DNA of 64,000 bases from UBA2108 sp002713215 (GCA_937891015.1 CALAPY010000008.1:25511-89510), one strand, 5' to 3'; counted from the first letter of the stretch, positions 43,040 to 51,342 are shown. Notes: generated from the sequence alone by a model not told the origin. Numbers and translations: made by a program.

Positions 43040-43879
43040 CTGAGCCACTTATTCAACATATCAATTATTGGACTTTTCGCTATTCTGATTAGTTGTAGGA
43101 TGGAAAGGAACGAAAAACCAATTTCTGTTCAGAAGGAAGAACTAAAATTTCCTGTAATCATTGATACATTTAACTTTAAGACCTCGAAAAGGAAAGCTGC
43201 CTGGCTTTCCACTGCTAACCATGAATTATTGTACATAGGAAAATGGAAAGACACAATCTACCCTGACTACAGGCTAAAATATTACCCGATTGCCCCTCCT
43301 CCTCCACCAGCTGCTAACAAGTTTGACCCGAGTGACACAACTGCATATAGCAAAATACTGACCGAACATAAAATGTATCCATACTACATTAATTGGATGG
43401 CTCTGCATAATCATATATCGTGGCATGAGGCAAAAATCTCAATCACCATTGATACAACACAGAGAGTTAAGAATGATGACATTCACGTCAATTGGGATGA
43501 ACCTTTCTTTGAAGCATACCCTGTTCTAATTGAAAACATGGAAGACGACACAATTACCATCGCTTACGGAAGCTTTGTACCACTAATAACCGAAGCCAAA
43601 GACTCAACTGGAAATTGGCGACCAATAGAAAAAAAATGGATGTATGCGTGTGGAAACGGAGTAGGAACATTTATTCTCCCACCAAATGAAATTGCACTTT
43701 CAGCGACAATGATTTATCACGGAAATTATTCGACTACTCTTAGACTAAAAATTGACAGTACCTTTTCAAATGAATTTAAAGGGAACATAAATTATCGGCA
43801 ATTTGAAAGTAAATTTAATGAACAGGGTGGTTACAAAGAAGAATACAAAAGGGAAATAAAAAACGACACCAAGCAATAA
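43040..43879 (+). CDS. Putative lipoprotein of unknown function (start uncertain)
   Basis: The frame is open from right after the peptidase stop and reads LSHLFNISIIGLFAILISCRMERNE, a typical lipoprotein leader with lipobox LISC. The only start triplet before the leader is CTG at 43040; the first ATG (43100) would remove the leader and give 259 residues. The body is beta-rich, contains a Pro-rich IAPPPPPAANKF stretch, and matches no family I know. CTG initiation, coupled to the upstream stop, is an inference. Confidence 0.55.
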   Translation: MSHLFNISIIGLFAILISCRMERNEKPISVQKEELKFPVIIDTFNFKTSKRKAAWLSTANHELLYIGKWKDTIYPDYRLKYYPIAPPPPPAANKFDPSDTTAYSKILTEHKMYPYYINWMALHNHISWHEAKISITIDTTQRVKNDDIHVNWDEPFFEAYPVLIENMEDDTITIAYGSFVPLITEAKDSTGNWRPIEKKWMYACGNGVGTFILPPNEIALSATMIYHGNYSTTLRLKIDSTFSNEFKGNINYRQFESKFNEQGGYKEEYKREIKNDTKQ

Positions 43880-44181
43880 ATAAATTGCATACTTTCACGT
43901 CGTATAAATGATTCCAATTTTGAGAGTGATTCTTAAATACATAGTAGCATAGTAATTAGCCACTCCCCCTTTAGGCTAATTATTTTGTTTGGGTAATTCT
44001 ACCCGAACTAGATTTCATTTTACCATTTCATTCGTATTACTTAAACAGCATTTGAAGATAGTGTTGCAATCCATCAGCATGGTTAACCCATGCTATTGAA
44101 CCACGATGATGGACCATGAAATAAGGTATATACTGCAATCAGACAGAATATTTAATTCATTTTATTACAAAATAATTGGAC
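43880..44181. other. Intergenic region with terminator and inverted repeat
   Basis: No gene found. It holds the terminator described at 43953-43990 and the inverted repeat AGCATGG-TTAAC-CCATGCT at 44076-44094. No attC core pair was recognised here, so the lipoprotein/DinB boundary is not a clear cassette junction. Confidence 0.5.
43953..43990 (+). terminator. Intrinsic terminator
   Basis: TAATTAGCC (43953-43961) and GGCTAATTA (43974-43982) form a perfect 9-bp stem with a 12-base loop and are followed by TTTTGTTT. Confidence 0.8.
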
Positions 44182-44703
44182 ATGAAAAATCAAGAAAATA
44201 AAAAGAACCCTGAATTTTTAGAGTACGTTCTGGAATTGAACGGAGACACAGAACTTAATGAGGCATTACAACTAAGTCTACATCGAATTAACGAATTAGA
44301 CATAGCTCAATTGAACCGAATTGGCTTAAAAACTTATGAAAAAGATAAATGGACCATTCATAAAATATTGCAGCATCTCATTGATTGGGAACGAATTTGG
44401 TGCTATCGGGCCATTGTTTTTGCCCGGAAAGAAGGGAATATTCCGGATGCGTTGGACCAGGAAATAATGGCTTACCATTCGAATGCTAACGAACGAACCA
44501 TTGAACAACTAGTAGATGAACTTAAAATTTTACGTCAATCGACTATAGTCTTGTTTAATTCTTTCAATCAAAAAATTCTCGATACAAATTGTGTGTTCTT
44601 TGAATATGAAATGCCTCTCTATACAATGGGATTGACTATCACAGCCCATCAAATACATCATTTCAATATAATCAGGGAAAGATATTTACCATTGGACAAA
44701 TAA
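44182..44703 (+). CDS. DinB-superfamily protein
   Basis: 173 residues forming a four-helix bundle. The metal-type His triad is suggested by ILQHLIDWERIW in helix 2 and ITAHQIHHFNIIRERY in the last helix. DinB/YfiT-like proteins are often thiol-linked transferases or hydrolases; the substrate is unknown. ATG at 44182. Confidence 0.8.
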   Translation: MKNQENKKNPEFLEYVLELNGDTELNEALQLSLHRINELDIAQLNRIGLKTYEKDKWTIHKILQHLIDWERIWCYRAIVFARKEGNIPDALDQEIMAYHSNANERTIEQLVDELKILRQSTIVLFNSFNQKILDTNCVFFEYEMPLYTMGLTITAHQIHHFNIIRERYLPLDK

Positions 44704-44733
44704 TTCACTAGTTTTCCCTGGGAATATTAATGT

Positions 44734-44811
44734 TGCTAACTTACACCAAGCAAAGTGGCACGCAATCATATTGAAGTGTGCCTTACTTTGCCTGGTACAA
44801 AATCGTTAGCC
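44734..44811 (+). repeat. attC-like site 17 (short type, 78 bp)
   Basis: Inverse core TGCTAAC at 44734-44740 and core GTTAGCC at 44805-44811. Arms CCAAGCAAAGTGGCAC and GTGTGCCTTACTTTGCCTGG pair over nearly their full length, giving a strong hairpin with extra-helical bases on one strand, as in standard attC sites. Confidence 0.8.
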
Positions 44812-44852
44812 GTTGTGTAGAAATATGACAAAAACTTTTTAAAAATTAAACA

Positions 44853-45365
44853 ATGGATATACTAAAAACAGCCACTGATTGGGCAAAAGCCGAAGTTTTT
44901 TCCTCATCATTTTTTATTCTATTTGGAGTTGCTTTTATACTGGCAACTATTGGGTTTTGGCAATTAGGAAAAACCGATATGGCCAAAGCATATATTTATC
45001 CAACCCTGGTATGCGGTATTTTACTGTTAACTATTGGAGTAGGAATATTTATCGCCAATAAGTCGAGGGTTACGAGTTTTGCAGAGGCATACAATAGCGA
45101 TGCTCCCGCCTTTGTAAAATCGGAAATAACTCGTACCGAAAAATCAATGGGAGAATACAAGACCATAGTTTTCAAGGTGATCCCGTTCATCATATTAGCT
45201 GCTGCCCTACTCATTGTTTTTGTTAACACACCAACCTGGCGTGCGATTAGCATTACCGTTATTGCTATGATGGTCGTTATTTTAATAGTTGATAGCAATG
45301 CCAATGAAAGAATTAAAGCTTATCATGAGCAATTGTTGGAAGCAGATAGTCAGGCTAAAAATTAG
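44853..45365 (+). CDS. Four-helix membrane protein, unknown function
   Basis: 170 residues; helices at about 17-38, 46-68, 107-125 and 131-148, with a hydrophilic loop (residues 70-105). No family recognised. It begins 41 bp after core site 17 and is on the same strand as the other cassettes. Confidence 0.7.
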   Translation: MDILKTATDWAKAEVFSSSFFILFGVAFILATIGFWQLGKTDMAKAYIYPTLVCGILLLTIGVGIFIANKSRVTSFAEAYNSDAPAFVKSEITRTEKSMGEYKTIVFKVIPFIILAAALLIVFVNTPTWRAISITVIAMMVVILIVDSNANERIKAYHEQLLEADSQAKN

Positions 45366-45415
45366 TGATGCGATTCCTAATTTAGCAACAGGACACTAGC
45401 GTACATTGAAAATAC

Positions 45416-45658
45416 ATGATTATTCTTTCGGGAGATATAATTGGATTTTATAAAGTATTGTCAATTCCAATTGTAATCGTTGTCTCGATTATATTATTCG
45501 CGTTTAATAAGATCATAACTAAAGATGGACTTTATAAATCATTGATTAAACCCAAAGGAGTATTAATCAAACTTTTGTTTTGGACGTTTCTGTTATTCGC
45601 TTTTCTAATTCTATTTATAATCGTCGGATGGGTATTTGCTTTTGTTTTAAGTTTATAA
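45416..45658 (+). CDS. Small two-helix membrane protein
   Basis: 80 residues, almost entirely hydrophobic: helices at about 12-32 and 54-78 joined by a Lys-rich loop (KIITKDGLYKSLIKPKGV). No family recognised. No attC-like site separates it from the preceding gene. Confidence 0.55.
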   Translation: MIILSGDIIGFYKVLSIPIVIVVSIILFAFNKIITKDGLYKSLIKPKGVLIKLLFWTFLLFAFLILFIIVGWVFAFVLSL

Positions 45659-45719
45659 TTATAAACCTTTAAAGTTTTTGCCTCCTATGTGTTATGGGTA
45701 ATTAAACGGAGTCTTGTAA

Positions 45720-45838
45720 AATAATGTGGGTTAACCAAGCTACCATATAAAAGTTACGTCATTCCTGCGAAAGCAGGAATCTAGAAATAAGACTAGATTC
45801 CTTGTCAAGCAAGGAATGACGACTATTCCCACATTATT
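45720..45838. repeat. MITE-like palindromic element, copy 1 (119 bp)
   Basis: Perfect 11-bp terminal inverted repeats AATAATGTGGG / CCCACATTATT. Inside are the hairpins CATTCCTGC-GAAA-GCAGGAAT and ATTCCTTG-TCAA-GCAAGGAAT, themselves mirror images around CTAG. A second copy is at 51162-51261. No reading frame inside; a non-autonomous transposon is likely. Confidence 0.7.
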
Positions 45839-45860
45839 ATGCAATATGGCATAATTTAAC

Positions 45861-46349
45861 ATGGAACAAGAGTTACAGATTGATAAGATAGATTCCTCCG
45901 ATGAGGATAGTATCCTGAAAATTGCGGATTGGTACCAAAAAGAGTGGAATACTCCGATTAAACAAACAGTTGACAGGCTTTCAAATAGCCAATACGAAGG
46001 AGTTTATTTTCAATTAGTTGTTAGAAAAAGTGGTAAAATAGTAGCCACTGGCGGGCTGTCTGATAATGTTAACCTATTAAAGGTATATCCTGAGTTTGTG
46101 AAATTCGGACCATGGGTAGCTTTGTTATATACAGACAAAGAATATCGAAATCAGGGAATTGGAAAAGCTTTGCTCGAACAAATTGAATTGAATGCAAGAA
46201 CCTGTAAACTGGACAAAATCTACTTGTATACATTCACAGCCGAATCACTATATAGAAAATCAGGTTGGAAATCTATAGAAAGGGTGAAATATAAGGGTCA
46301 CAATACAGTGATCATGGAAAAAGAAATAAAACTAAATACGACTAGCTAA
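45861..46349 (+). CDS. GNAT-family N-acetyltransferase
   Basis: 162 residues. The acetyl-CoA motif ALLYTDKEYRNQGIGKALLEQIE (Q/R-x-x-G-x-G/A) is clear, followed by LYTFTAESLYRKSGW. Substrate unknown. Its stop TAA lies within the inverse core AGCTAAC of the next half attC site, as in other cassettes. Confidence 0.88.
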   Translation: MEQELQIDKIDSSDEDSILKIADWYQKEWNTPIKQTVDRLSNSQYEGVYFQLVVRKSGKIVATGGLSDNVNLLKVYPEFVKFGPWVALLYTDKEYRNQGIGKALLEQIELNARTCKLDKIYLYTFTAESLYRKSGWKSIERVKYKGHNTVIMEKEIKLNTTS

Positions 46350-46423
46350 CAGCAAACAAGCAAAAGCTGACAGTTGTAGATTTGAAACAAAGAAACAAGT
46401 ACTTAAACCCAAAAGATAAAAGC
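46344..46423 (+). repeat. attC-like left half, directly joined to next gene
   Basis: Inverse core AGCTAAC at 46344-46350, then CAGCAAACAAGCAAAAGC and GTTGTAGATTTGAAAC as in B-type sites. The right arm and GTT core are missing and the DUF1428 ATG follows at once. Confidence 0.6.
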
Positions 46424-46804
46424 ATGGAAAACTACATTGACGGATTCGTTCTTCCAGTTCCTCGGATTTATTTGAACCAATACAAAAAAGTGGCTGAAAA
46501 AGTAGCTGAAATTTGGAAGGAGTATGGAGCAATTGCTTATTTCGAATTTGTTGGTGATGATTTGACTTTGGAAGGCACTAAATCTTTTACCGAAACCATA
46601 GATGCTAAAGAAGAAGAGGAAGTTGTATTTGGTTGGGTTGTTTTTCCTTCAAAGGAGATCCGGGATTTAGCCAACCAAAAAGTTCCTATGGATCCACGAA
46701 TGACTGAATTAGTCACGCCATTGATCAAACCCGAAAAATTGATTTTTGATGCCAGTAGAATGGTCTATGGAGGGTTTAAACCTCTGGTGCAATCGAACGA
46801 ATAG
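46424..46804 (+). CDS. DUF1428 family protein
   Basis: 126 residues. YIDGFVLPVPRIYLNQYKKVAEKVAEIWKEYGAI, VVFGWVVFPSKEIRDLANQKVPMDPRM and FDASRMVYGGFKPLV are the DUF1428 hallmarks; a dimeric ferredoxin-like alpha/beta barrel of unknown role. ATG at 46424 is the family start. Confidence 0.88.
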   Translation: MENYIDGFVLPVPRIYLNQYKKVAEKVAEIWKEYGAIAYFEFVGDDLTLEGTKSFTETIDAKEEEEVVFGWVVFPSKEIRDLANQKVPMDPRMTELVTPLIKPEKLIFDASRMVYGGFKPLVQSNE

Positions 46805-46836
46805 ATTAAACAAGCACGGCTAAATAGCATAGGCAT

Positions 46837-46871
46837 AACTAACAAAATCGTTCCTTAGTGGAACGTTAAAA
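46837..46871 (+). repeat. Short hairpin with attC-like ends (weak)
   Basis: AACTAAC (46837-46843), stem CGTTCC-TTAGT-GGAACG and core GTTAAAA (46865-46871). At 35 bp it is shorter than known attC sites; it may be a remnant. Confidence 0.35.
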
Positions 46872-46879
46872 GCAATTAT

Positions 46880-47185
46880 ATGGCGCAGTTCTTTCTTGAA
46901 AAAACACAAAAACTATCAGAGTCAATTCTTGAAGCTAATGGATACAACAAGACTTTCGACAATAAGGATATTCCGCATGATGAAAAAGAAGACCTCACTG
47001 CTCATGCCATATACTCGAATGGAAAGAATCAAATAAAAATATCAGCACAAGATTGGAGAGATTTTTACTTCATCTATTTCATAGAATTGAATGGAAAAAA
47101 AGTGGTGGAAGTAAATTATATAAACAATATAGATGGGGCTTTAAAAATTCTAGTTGAAACAATCAAGTCAATTGTTAACCCTTAG
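46880..47185 (+). CDS. Hypothetical protein (single-gene cassette)
   Basis: 101 residues, soluble, no signal peptide, alpha/beta pattern (LTAHAIYSNGKNQIKISAQDW, FYFIYFIELNGKKVVEVNYI). Not recognised. It starts eight bases after the short hairpin at 46837-46871. Confidence 0.6.
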   Translation: MAQFFLEKTQKLSESILEANGYNKTFDNKDIPHDEKEDLTAHAIYSNGKNQIKISAQDWRDFYFIYFIELNGKKVVEVNYINNIDGALKILVETIKSIVNP

Positions 47186-47195
47186 TAAAGATCAT

Positions 47196-47300
47196 AGCTA
47201 ACAGTAACCTTGTGGGAACTCTACCTCATTAGAGCTGAAAAGTAAACAAGTCTGGTGTAAATTTGAATCGGTAGAAAAACAATGAAACCACACCCGATTT
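47196..47300 (+). repeat. attC-like left half, joined to next gene
   Basis: Inverse core AGCTAAC at 47196-47202, middle GGTGTAAATTTGAATCGG and CACACCCGATTTCAGAAG, corresponding to the ACCCGAGAACCGAAG of full B sites. The right arm and core are absent; the DUF2071 gene starts at 47308. Confidence 0.6.
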
Positions 47301-47307
47301 CAGAAGA

Positions 47308-48036
47308 ATGAAAATACCTAGGATAAAAGGAATAATAGACAGAAGAATTCTCATCAATTATCAGGTTGATAAAAAGATCTTGGAAAGTTATTTGCCTGAG
47401 CCATTCAAACCGAAATTGGTTAATGGAAAAGGAATTGCAGGAATTTGTTTAATTCGACTAAAAGAAATCAGACCAAAAGGGCTTCCTAAACACATTGGAA
47501 TATCATCGGAAAACGGGGCTCATAGAATTGCTGTGGAATGGCTTGAAAACGGTGAATTAAAAGAAGGGGTTTATATTCCGCGAAGAGATACGTCATCGAA
47601 ATTAAACGCAATTGCTGGAGGTGCCATTTTTCCTGGTGTTCACCATCTTGCTGAGTTTTCCGTTGAAGAATCTGATGGGAACTATAAGGTAGCTTTTATT
47701 AGTGAGGATAAAACCTCATTGTCCATTGAAGCAAAAGAGACAAACAAATGGAATGAAGAAAGCGTGTTCGAAAATATCGATTGTGTTTCTGAATTTTTCG
47801 AAAATGGCTCGGTTGGTTACTCCCCAGATAAAAATGAGTTTGAGGGGTTAGAACTCAAAGCATACAATTGGAAAGTATCTCTTTTAGATGTAAAGAATGT
47901 CCAATCCAGTTTTTTCGAAAACGAAAAGATTTTTCCAAAAGGGTCGGTTAAATTTGACAATGCCCTGTTGATGAGAGATATTGGACATGAATGGATTGGC
48001 TTAGAAAAAATAAAAAAGCCCACTAACACAATATAA
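47308..48036 (+). CDS. DUF2071 / acetoacetate-decarboxylase-fold protein
   Basis: 242 residues. LESYLPEPFKPKLVNGKGIAGICLIRLKEIRPKG and GAHRIAVEWLENG...GVYIPRRDTSSKLN are typical of DUF2071/YqjF-like proteins with the acetoacetate decarboxylase fold. Catalytic function is unknown. The next small lipoprotein gene begins two bases after its stop. Confidence 0.85.
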   Translation: MKIPRIKGIIDRRILINYQVDKKILESYLPEPFKPKLVNGKGIAGICLIRLKEIRPKGLPKHIGISSENGAHRIAVEWLENGELKEGVYIPRRDTSSKLNAIAGGAIFPGVHHLAEFSVEESDGNYKVAFISEDKTSLSIEAKETNKWNEESVFENIDCVSEFFENGSVGYSPDKNEFEGLELKAYNWKVSLLDVKNVQSSFFENEKIFPKGSVKFDNALLMRDIGHEWIGLEKIKKPTNTI

Positions 48037-48038
48037 AA

Positions 48039-48191
48039 ATGCATACGAGATTGTGTTTCCAAGTATTGATTCTATTTCAAGTTGTTGGATTCATGTCCTC
48101 ATGTATATCAAACGAAACCGAGAATAAAAAAGCATCTACCGAACCAGGTAGTAAAGGGCACCAATACAAATTAAATGATACAAGAATATGA
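48039..48191 (+). CDS. Small lipoprotein (50 residues)
   Basis: ATG at 48039 reads 50 codons to TGA at 48189-48191. The N-terminus is hydrophobic with the lipobox FMSSC near residue 22, followed by a Ser/Glu/Lys-rich tail. The stop overlaps the ATG of the next gene (ATGA), which supports real translation. No family recognised. Confidence 0.6.
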   Translation: MHTRLCFQVLILFQVVGFMSSCISNETENKKASTEPGSKGHQYKLNDTRI

Positions 48192-48760
48192 AGAAGTTAT
48201 TTTTACTGTTTAGTGTTATTTTTCTAACTGGGAATTTAATTCTTGGTCAAAATTCCAATGAATTTACGGTTGAGGTTTTTCAAAAAAATAAAAAGGTTGA
48301 AGTCAACAACCATACTGTAAACATAAAATCACAGAAATTTGATATTGTTTTCTCTTTCAGTAAGCCAACTAGCTTATTGATTAGTGCAACTTTTGACTCC
48401 ACTACTTACAGCCAGGCTATTAATAATAAAGAAATCACAGAATTAAAAGGTTTCAAGCAGAGTGGAATGGCTGAAGGAATGAAGAATTCTGAACTAAATA
48501 TATTGTTAAATCATTCTGCGCCAAGTGCGTGGTATTATGACGACGAAGAAGAAAACAGGTTTAACCTTACCGAAAAGAAAAATGGACGAATTAAATGCAC
48601 TCGGACAATTAAAACATTATATGACGTAAATAAAAAGCAAAAACTAAAAATGGCTAATGTCAAAATGCCAATATTTATGGTTTTTATTTCGTATCGATAC
48701 GATGAACAAAAAGGAAGAGTTGAATTGTATAGAGAAATATTAAAAATCAACTTGCGGTAA
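48188..48760 (+). CDS. Exported hypothetical protein
   Basis: 190 residues with signal peptide MKKLFLLFSVIFLTGNLILG. The mature domain is beta-rich and contains HSAPSAWYYDDEEENRF and KMANVKMPIFMVFI. Not recognised. Translationally coupled to the small lipoprotein upstream. Confidence 0.65.
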   Translation: MKKLFLLFSVIFLTGNLILGQNSNEFTVEVFQKNKKVEVNNHTVNIKSQKFDIVFSFSKPTSLLISATFDSTTYSQAINNKEITELKGFKQSGMAEGMKNSELNILLNHSAPSAWYYDDEEENRFNLTEKKNGRIKCTRTIKTLYDVNKKQKLKMANVKMPIFMVFISYRYDEQKGRVELYREILKINLR

Positions 48761-48797
48761 CAAAAAACAAGCTCTCATAAAACAAGGTTTAATCATA

Positions 48798-49919
48798 TTG
48801 ATCGGAATACACGGGCTTATCCATTTATTTGGATTTCTCAAAGCTTACGGAATTTCTAAATTCAGTGGAATTGATCAACCTATTTCGAAATTATCAGGGC
48901 TTTTTTGGCTACTGGCATTTCTTCTTTTCTTTGTTACCATTATTCTATTGCTGATTCGTTCTGACTACTGGTGGGTTTGTGGATTTCTAGGTTTATTTAC
49001 TTCTCAAACTTTGATATTCATCTATTGGTCGGATGCAAGATATGGTACCATAGCCAACCTAATTATTTTACTTCCAGCGATATTGGCATATTCAAACCAC
49101 AACTTTAAAAACAGTATTAAGAAGGAAAGAATAGCACTGTTTAATAGCTCAAAAGCCGCAAGCACAGTAAACGTAACAAAAGATGACATTTCGGACTTGC
49201 CGCCGATAGTCCAAAAATGGCTAACAAATAGTGGAATAATAGGGAAACCAAGAGTTTCAAATGTGTATTTGATTCAAGAACTGCAACTGAAGCTTAAACC
49301 TGAACAAACCGAGTGGAACAAAGGAATTGCTGAACAATATTTCACAATTACCCCTCCCGCCTTTAATTGGAATATTAACACAGAATTGAATCCTCTTTTG
49401 GGTATTAGTGGACGAGACAAATTTGAAGATGGTAAAGGCGAAATGCTCATAAAGCTTCTCTCATTGGTTCCCGTTGCAGACGCAAAAAATAATGAGAAAA
49501 TCAATCAAGCAGCTTTGCAAAGATATTTGGCCGAAATTGTTTGGTTTCCTTCAGCTTCTTTGAGTAAGTACATACACTGGGAGAGTTTAGACGATATTTC
49601 TGCCAAAGCAACTATGGAATTCAATGGAACCAAAGGTTCTGGTGTATACTACTTTGACAACGATGGACAGTTTAAAAAATTCACCGCATTGCGTTACAAA
49701 GATACTAATGACACAGAACCAACTGAGTGGACAGTAAGTGCACAAAAAATTACAGAACTAAACGGGATCAAAATACCAACCGAGTGTGACGCAAGTTGGC
49801 AATTGGAAAACGAGAAATGGACTTGGTTAAAATTGGAAATTAAACACATAGAATATAATATAGAAAAGATGCCAGTAACTAACAATAGGTCAACTCCATC
49901 AGAGAACAGCCAATTGTAA
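48798..49919 (+). CDS. DUF6544-like membrane-anchored protein
   Basis: 373 residues from TTG at 48798. Three N-terminal helices (about 2-14, 31-54, 60-95) precede a soluble domain with SDLPPIVQKWLTNSGIIGKPRV, AEIVWFPSASLSKYIHWE and TECDASWQLENEKWTWLKLEI, typical of DUF6544. Function unknown. A GTAAATTTGA stretch after AACAGCCAATT at its end (about 49903-49926) may be a last, eroded attC-like left half. Confidence 0.7.
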   Translation: MIGIHGLIHLFGFLKAYGISKFSGIDQPISKLSGLFWLLAFLLFFVTIILLLIRSDYWWVCGFLGLFTSQTLIFIYWSDARYGTIANLIILLPAILAYSNHNFKNSIKKERIALFNSSKAASTVNVTKDDISDLPPIVQKWLTNSGIIGKPRVSNVYLIQELQLKLKPEQTEWNKGIAEQYFTITPPAFNWNINTELNPLLGISGRDKFEDGKGEMLIKLLSLVPVADAKNNEKINQAALQRYLAEIVWFPSASLSKYIHWESLDDISAKATMEFNGTKGSGVYYFDNDGQFKKFTALRYKDTNDTEPTEWTVSAQKITELNGIKIPTECDASWQLENEKWTWLKLEIKHIEYNIEKMPVTNNRSTPSENSQL

Positions 49920-50095
49920 ATTTGACAGAAACATTTCCAATCCCAATTTAGTATCTCACATTCTTGAAACGTATCTTTAGAAACTCTCAAGGCTTCGCTA
50001 CAAGTTGGCCCATGCTTATCCTTGCAATGCCCTAATTCGATAACTAATTTAGCGAAGGAATATCACCTTTTCAGGTGGAGGAATTTAAACGTTAC

Positions 50096-50734
50096 ATGGG
50101 CAAGTTTTGGCAACTTTTAGTTCTCGTTTGTATGCCCATTCTAGCTTCCTCAATCTCCATTGAAGATAGTTTAATTCTACACCTAAACCAACTGGATGAT
50201 ACGAGCAGATTGACCAAGCTCATTCAATCCAGTACAAGCTATATAGACAGGGACTATGAGGTTTCATTACAACTGGCCGAATGGGCAGTCTCACTTTCTG
50301 ATTCCATTAACTCTGCCCCGAAAAAAATTAATGCGCTGCATCACCTGGGGGGTGTTTACTTCAAAATTCAGGAATACGATACCGTTATTAGATTATACAA
50401 ACAAGCATTTCAAATTGCGCAAGATGTAAAACCAACCACCGAACGTTTAGTTGCCATAAACATATCGCTGGGAAACGCCTATTACCGAAAAACGGAGATT
50501 TCTCAATCTCTTCTGTATTATCAGGAGGCATTATCAATTGCAAAAGAATTAGGGGTTCAAGGTTTTGATCAAAGACTGGAAAATTCAAAAAAGTTACTTG
50601 CTACGTCTGAGGAATCAATAATAGATGTCGCACTAAATTCAGGCTTTAAATCAGTAAGTCATTATTCAAGAAAATTTAAAGAAAAATACAGCATTTCGCC
50701 TTCGGAATATAAATTGACCTTTTCAGGCAAATAG
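50096..50734 (+). CDS. Truncated TPR-AraC regulator
   Basis: 212 residues: signal peptide (MGKFWQLLVLVCMPILASS), about three TPR units (NALHHLGGVYFKIQEYD, AINISLGNAYYRKTEIS), then directly the second half of an AraC HTH domain (IIDVALNSGFKSVSHYSRKFKEKYSISPSEYK). Normal Bacteroidota TPR-AraC proteins are ~550 residues with more TPRs, a membrane helix and both HTH motifs. The missing middle points to an in-frame deletion near residue 175, so it is probably not a working regulator. Confidence 0.7.
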   Translation: MGKFWQLLVLVCMPILASSISIEDSLILHLNQLDDTSRLTKLIQSSTSYIDRDYEVSLQLAEWAVSLSDSINSAPKKINALHHLGGVYFKIQEYDTVIRLYKQAFQIAQDVKPTTERLVAINISLGNAYYRKTEISQSLLYYQEALSIAKELGVQGFDQRLENSKKLLATSEESIIDVALNSGFKSVSHYSRKFKEKYSISPSEYKLTFSGK

Positions 50735-50805
50735 TTGGCCTTTTGGTGAAACCCGGCTATTGCTGCTCACAATAATTTCGTAACTAAAATTTAGAATTAA
50801 ACAAT

Positions 50806-51117
50806 ATGGTTATGGAAGATACTAAGGCACTTTTAGTAATTAACGCAATAGTGAACAAACAAAATGCAGCAGAGCTTCAGGATTATTTAGGAAGCGTAAT
50901 GCAGATTTTTGGAAAAAATGGGGGGAAGCCTATTGGAAGATACAAGACGGTTGAACCTCTAACTGGTGAAGATTTTCCCGAAATGATTGCAATTATAGAA
51001 TTTGCAGACCTGGATGTTATAAAGAACATGGTCAATGGAAATGAATTTACGGCTCTATCCGATATGAGGACAAGAGTTTTCAGCAAGCTAAATATGATGG
51101 TCTGCGAGAGTATGTAG
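50806..51117 (+). CDS. DUF1330-like small protein
   Basis: 103 residues (or 101 from ATG at 50812). ALLVINAIVNKQNAAELQDYLGSVMQIFGKNGGKPIGRYK and IAIIEFADLDVIKNM fit the DUF1330 / antibiotic-biosynthesis-monooxygenase-like dimeric ferredoxin fold. Function unknown; cytoplasmic. Confidence 0.72.
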   Translation: MVMEDTKALLVINAIVNKQNAAELQDYLGSVMQIFGKNGGKPIGRYKTVEPLTGEDFPEMIAIIEFADLDVIKNMVNGNEFTALSDMRTRVFSKLNMMVCESM

Positions 51118-51161
51118 TTACCATTGACAAAGCAATTGCCTTAAACAGGGCGCTATTAAAG

Positions 51162-51261
51162 AATAATGCGGGTTAAAAATATTACCTAATTAATAAGAAA
51201 AGTCATTCCTGCGCCCCAATAACTATTGGGATGCAGGAATGACGGCTATTCCCACATTATC
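51162..51261. repeat. MITE-like palindromic element, copy 2 (100 bp)
   Basis: Ends AATAATGCGGG and CCCACATTATC match copy 1 (45720-45838) with one change each. The central hairpin CATTCCTGC...CCCAATA-ACTA-TTGGG...GCAGGAATG differs in its inner part from copy 1 while the CATTCCTGC arms are kept. Confidence 0.65.
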
Positions 51262-51342
51262 CTTAAACTGAACGTTAATACCAACATTTAGTAAAATGAA
51301 GGCAGCTATGCTCTATTCAAAATAACTTCATAAATTTTTAAT

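Larger units (their letters stand above)
23915..49990 (+). mobile_element. Integron-like cassette array (Bacteroidota chromosomal integron candidate)
   Basis: A tyrosine recombinase is followed by ~20 small gene units, nearly all on the + strand. Imperfect palindromes separate them: each has an RYYYAAC-like inverse core at the left, complementary arms, and a GTTRRRY-like core at the right. This is the layout of integron attC sites, and the orientation relative to the + strand ORFs is the canonical one. Stop codons of several genes lie inside the inverse core (31084, 38659, 46347), as in real cassettes. The right boundary is uncertain: the last clear attC-like half-site is at 47196 and a weak one is near 49905. 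Cargo is unrelated from unit to unit. Confidence 0.75.
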
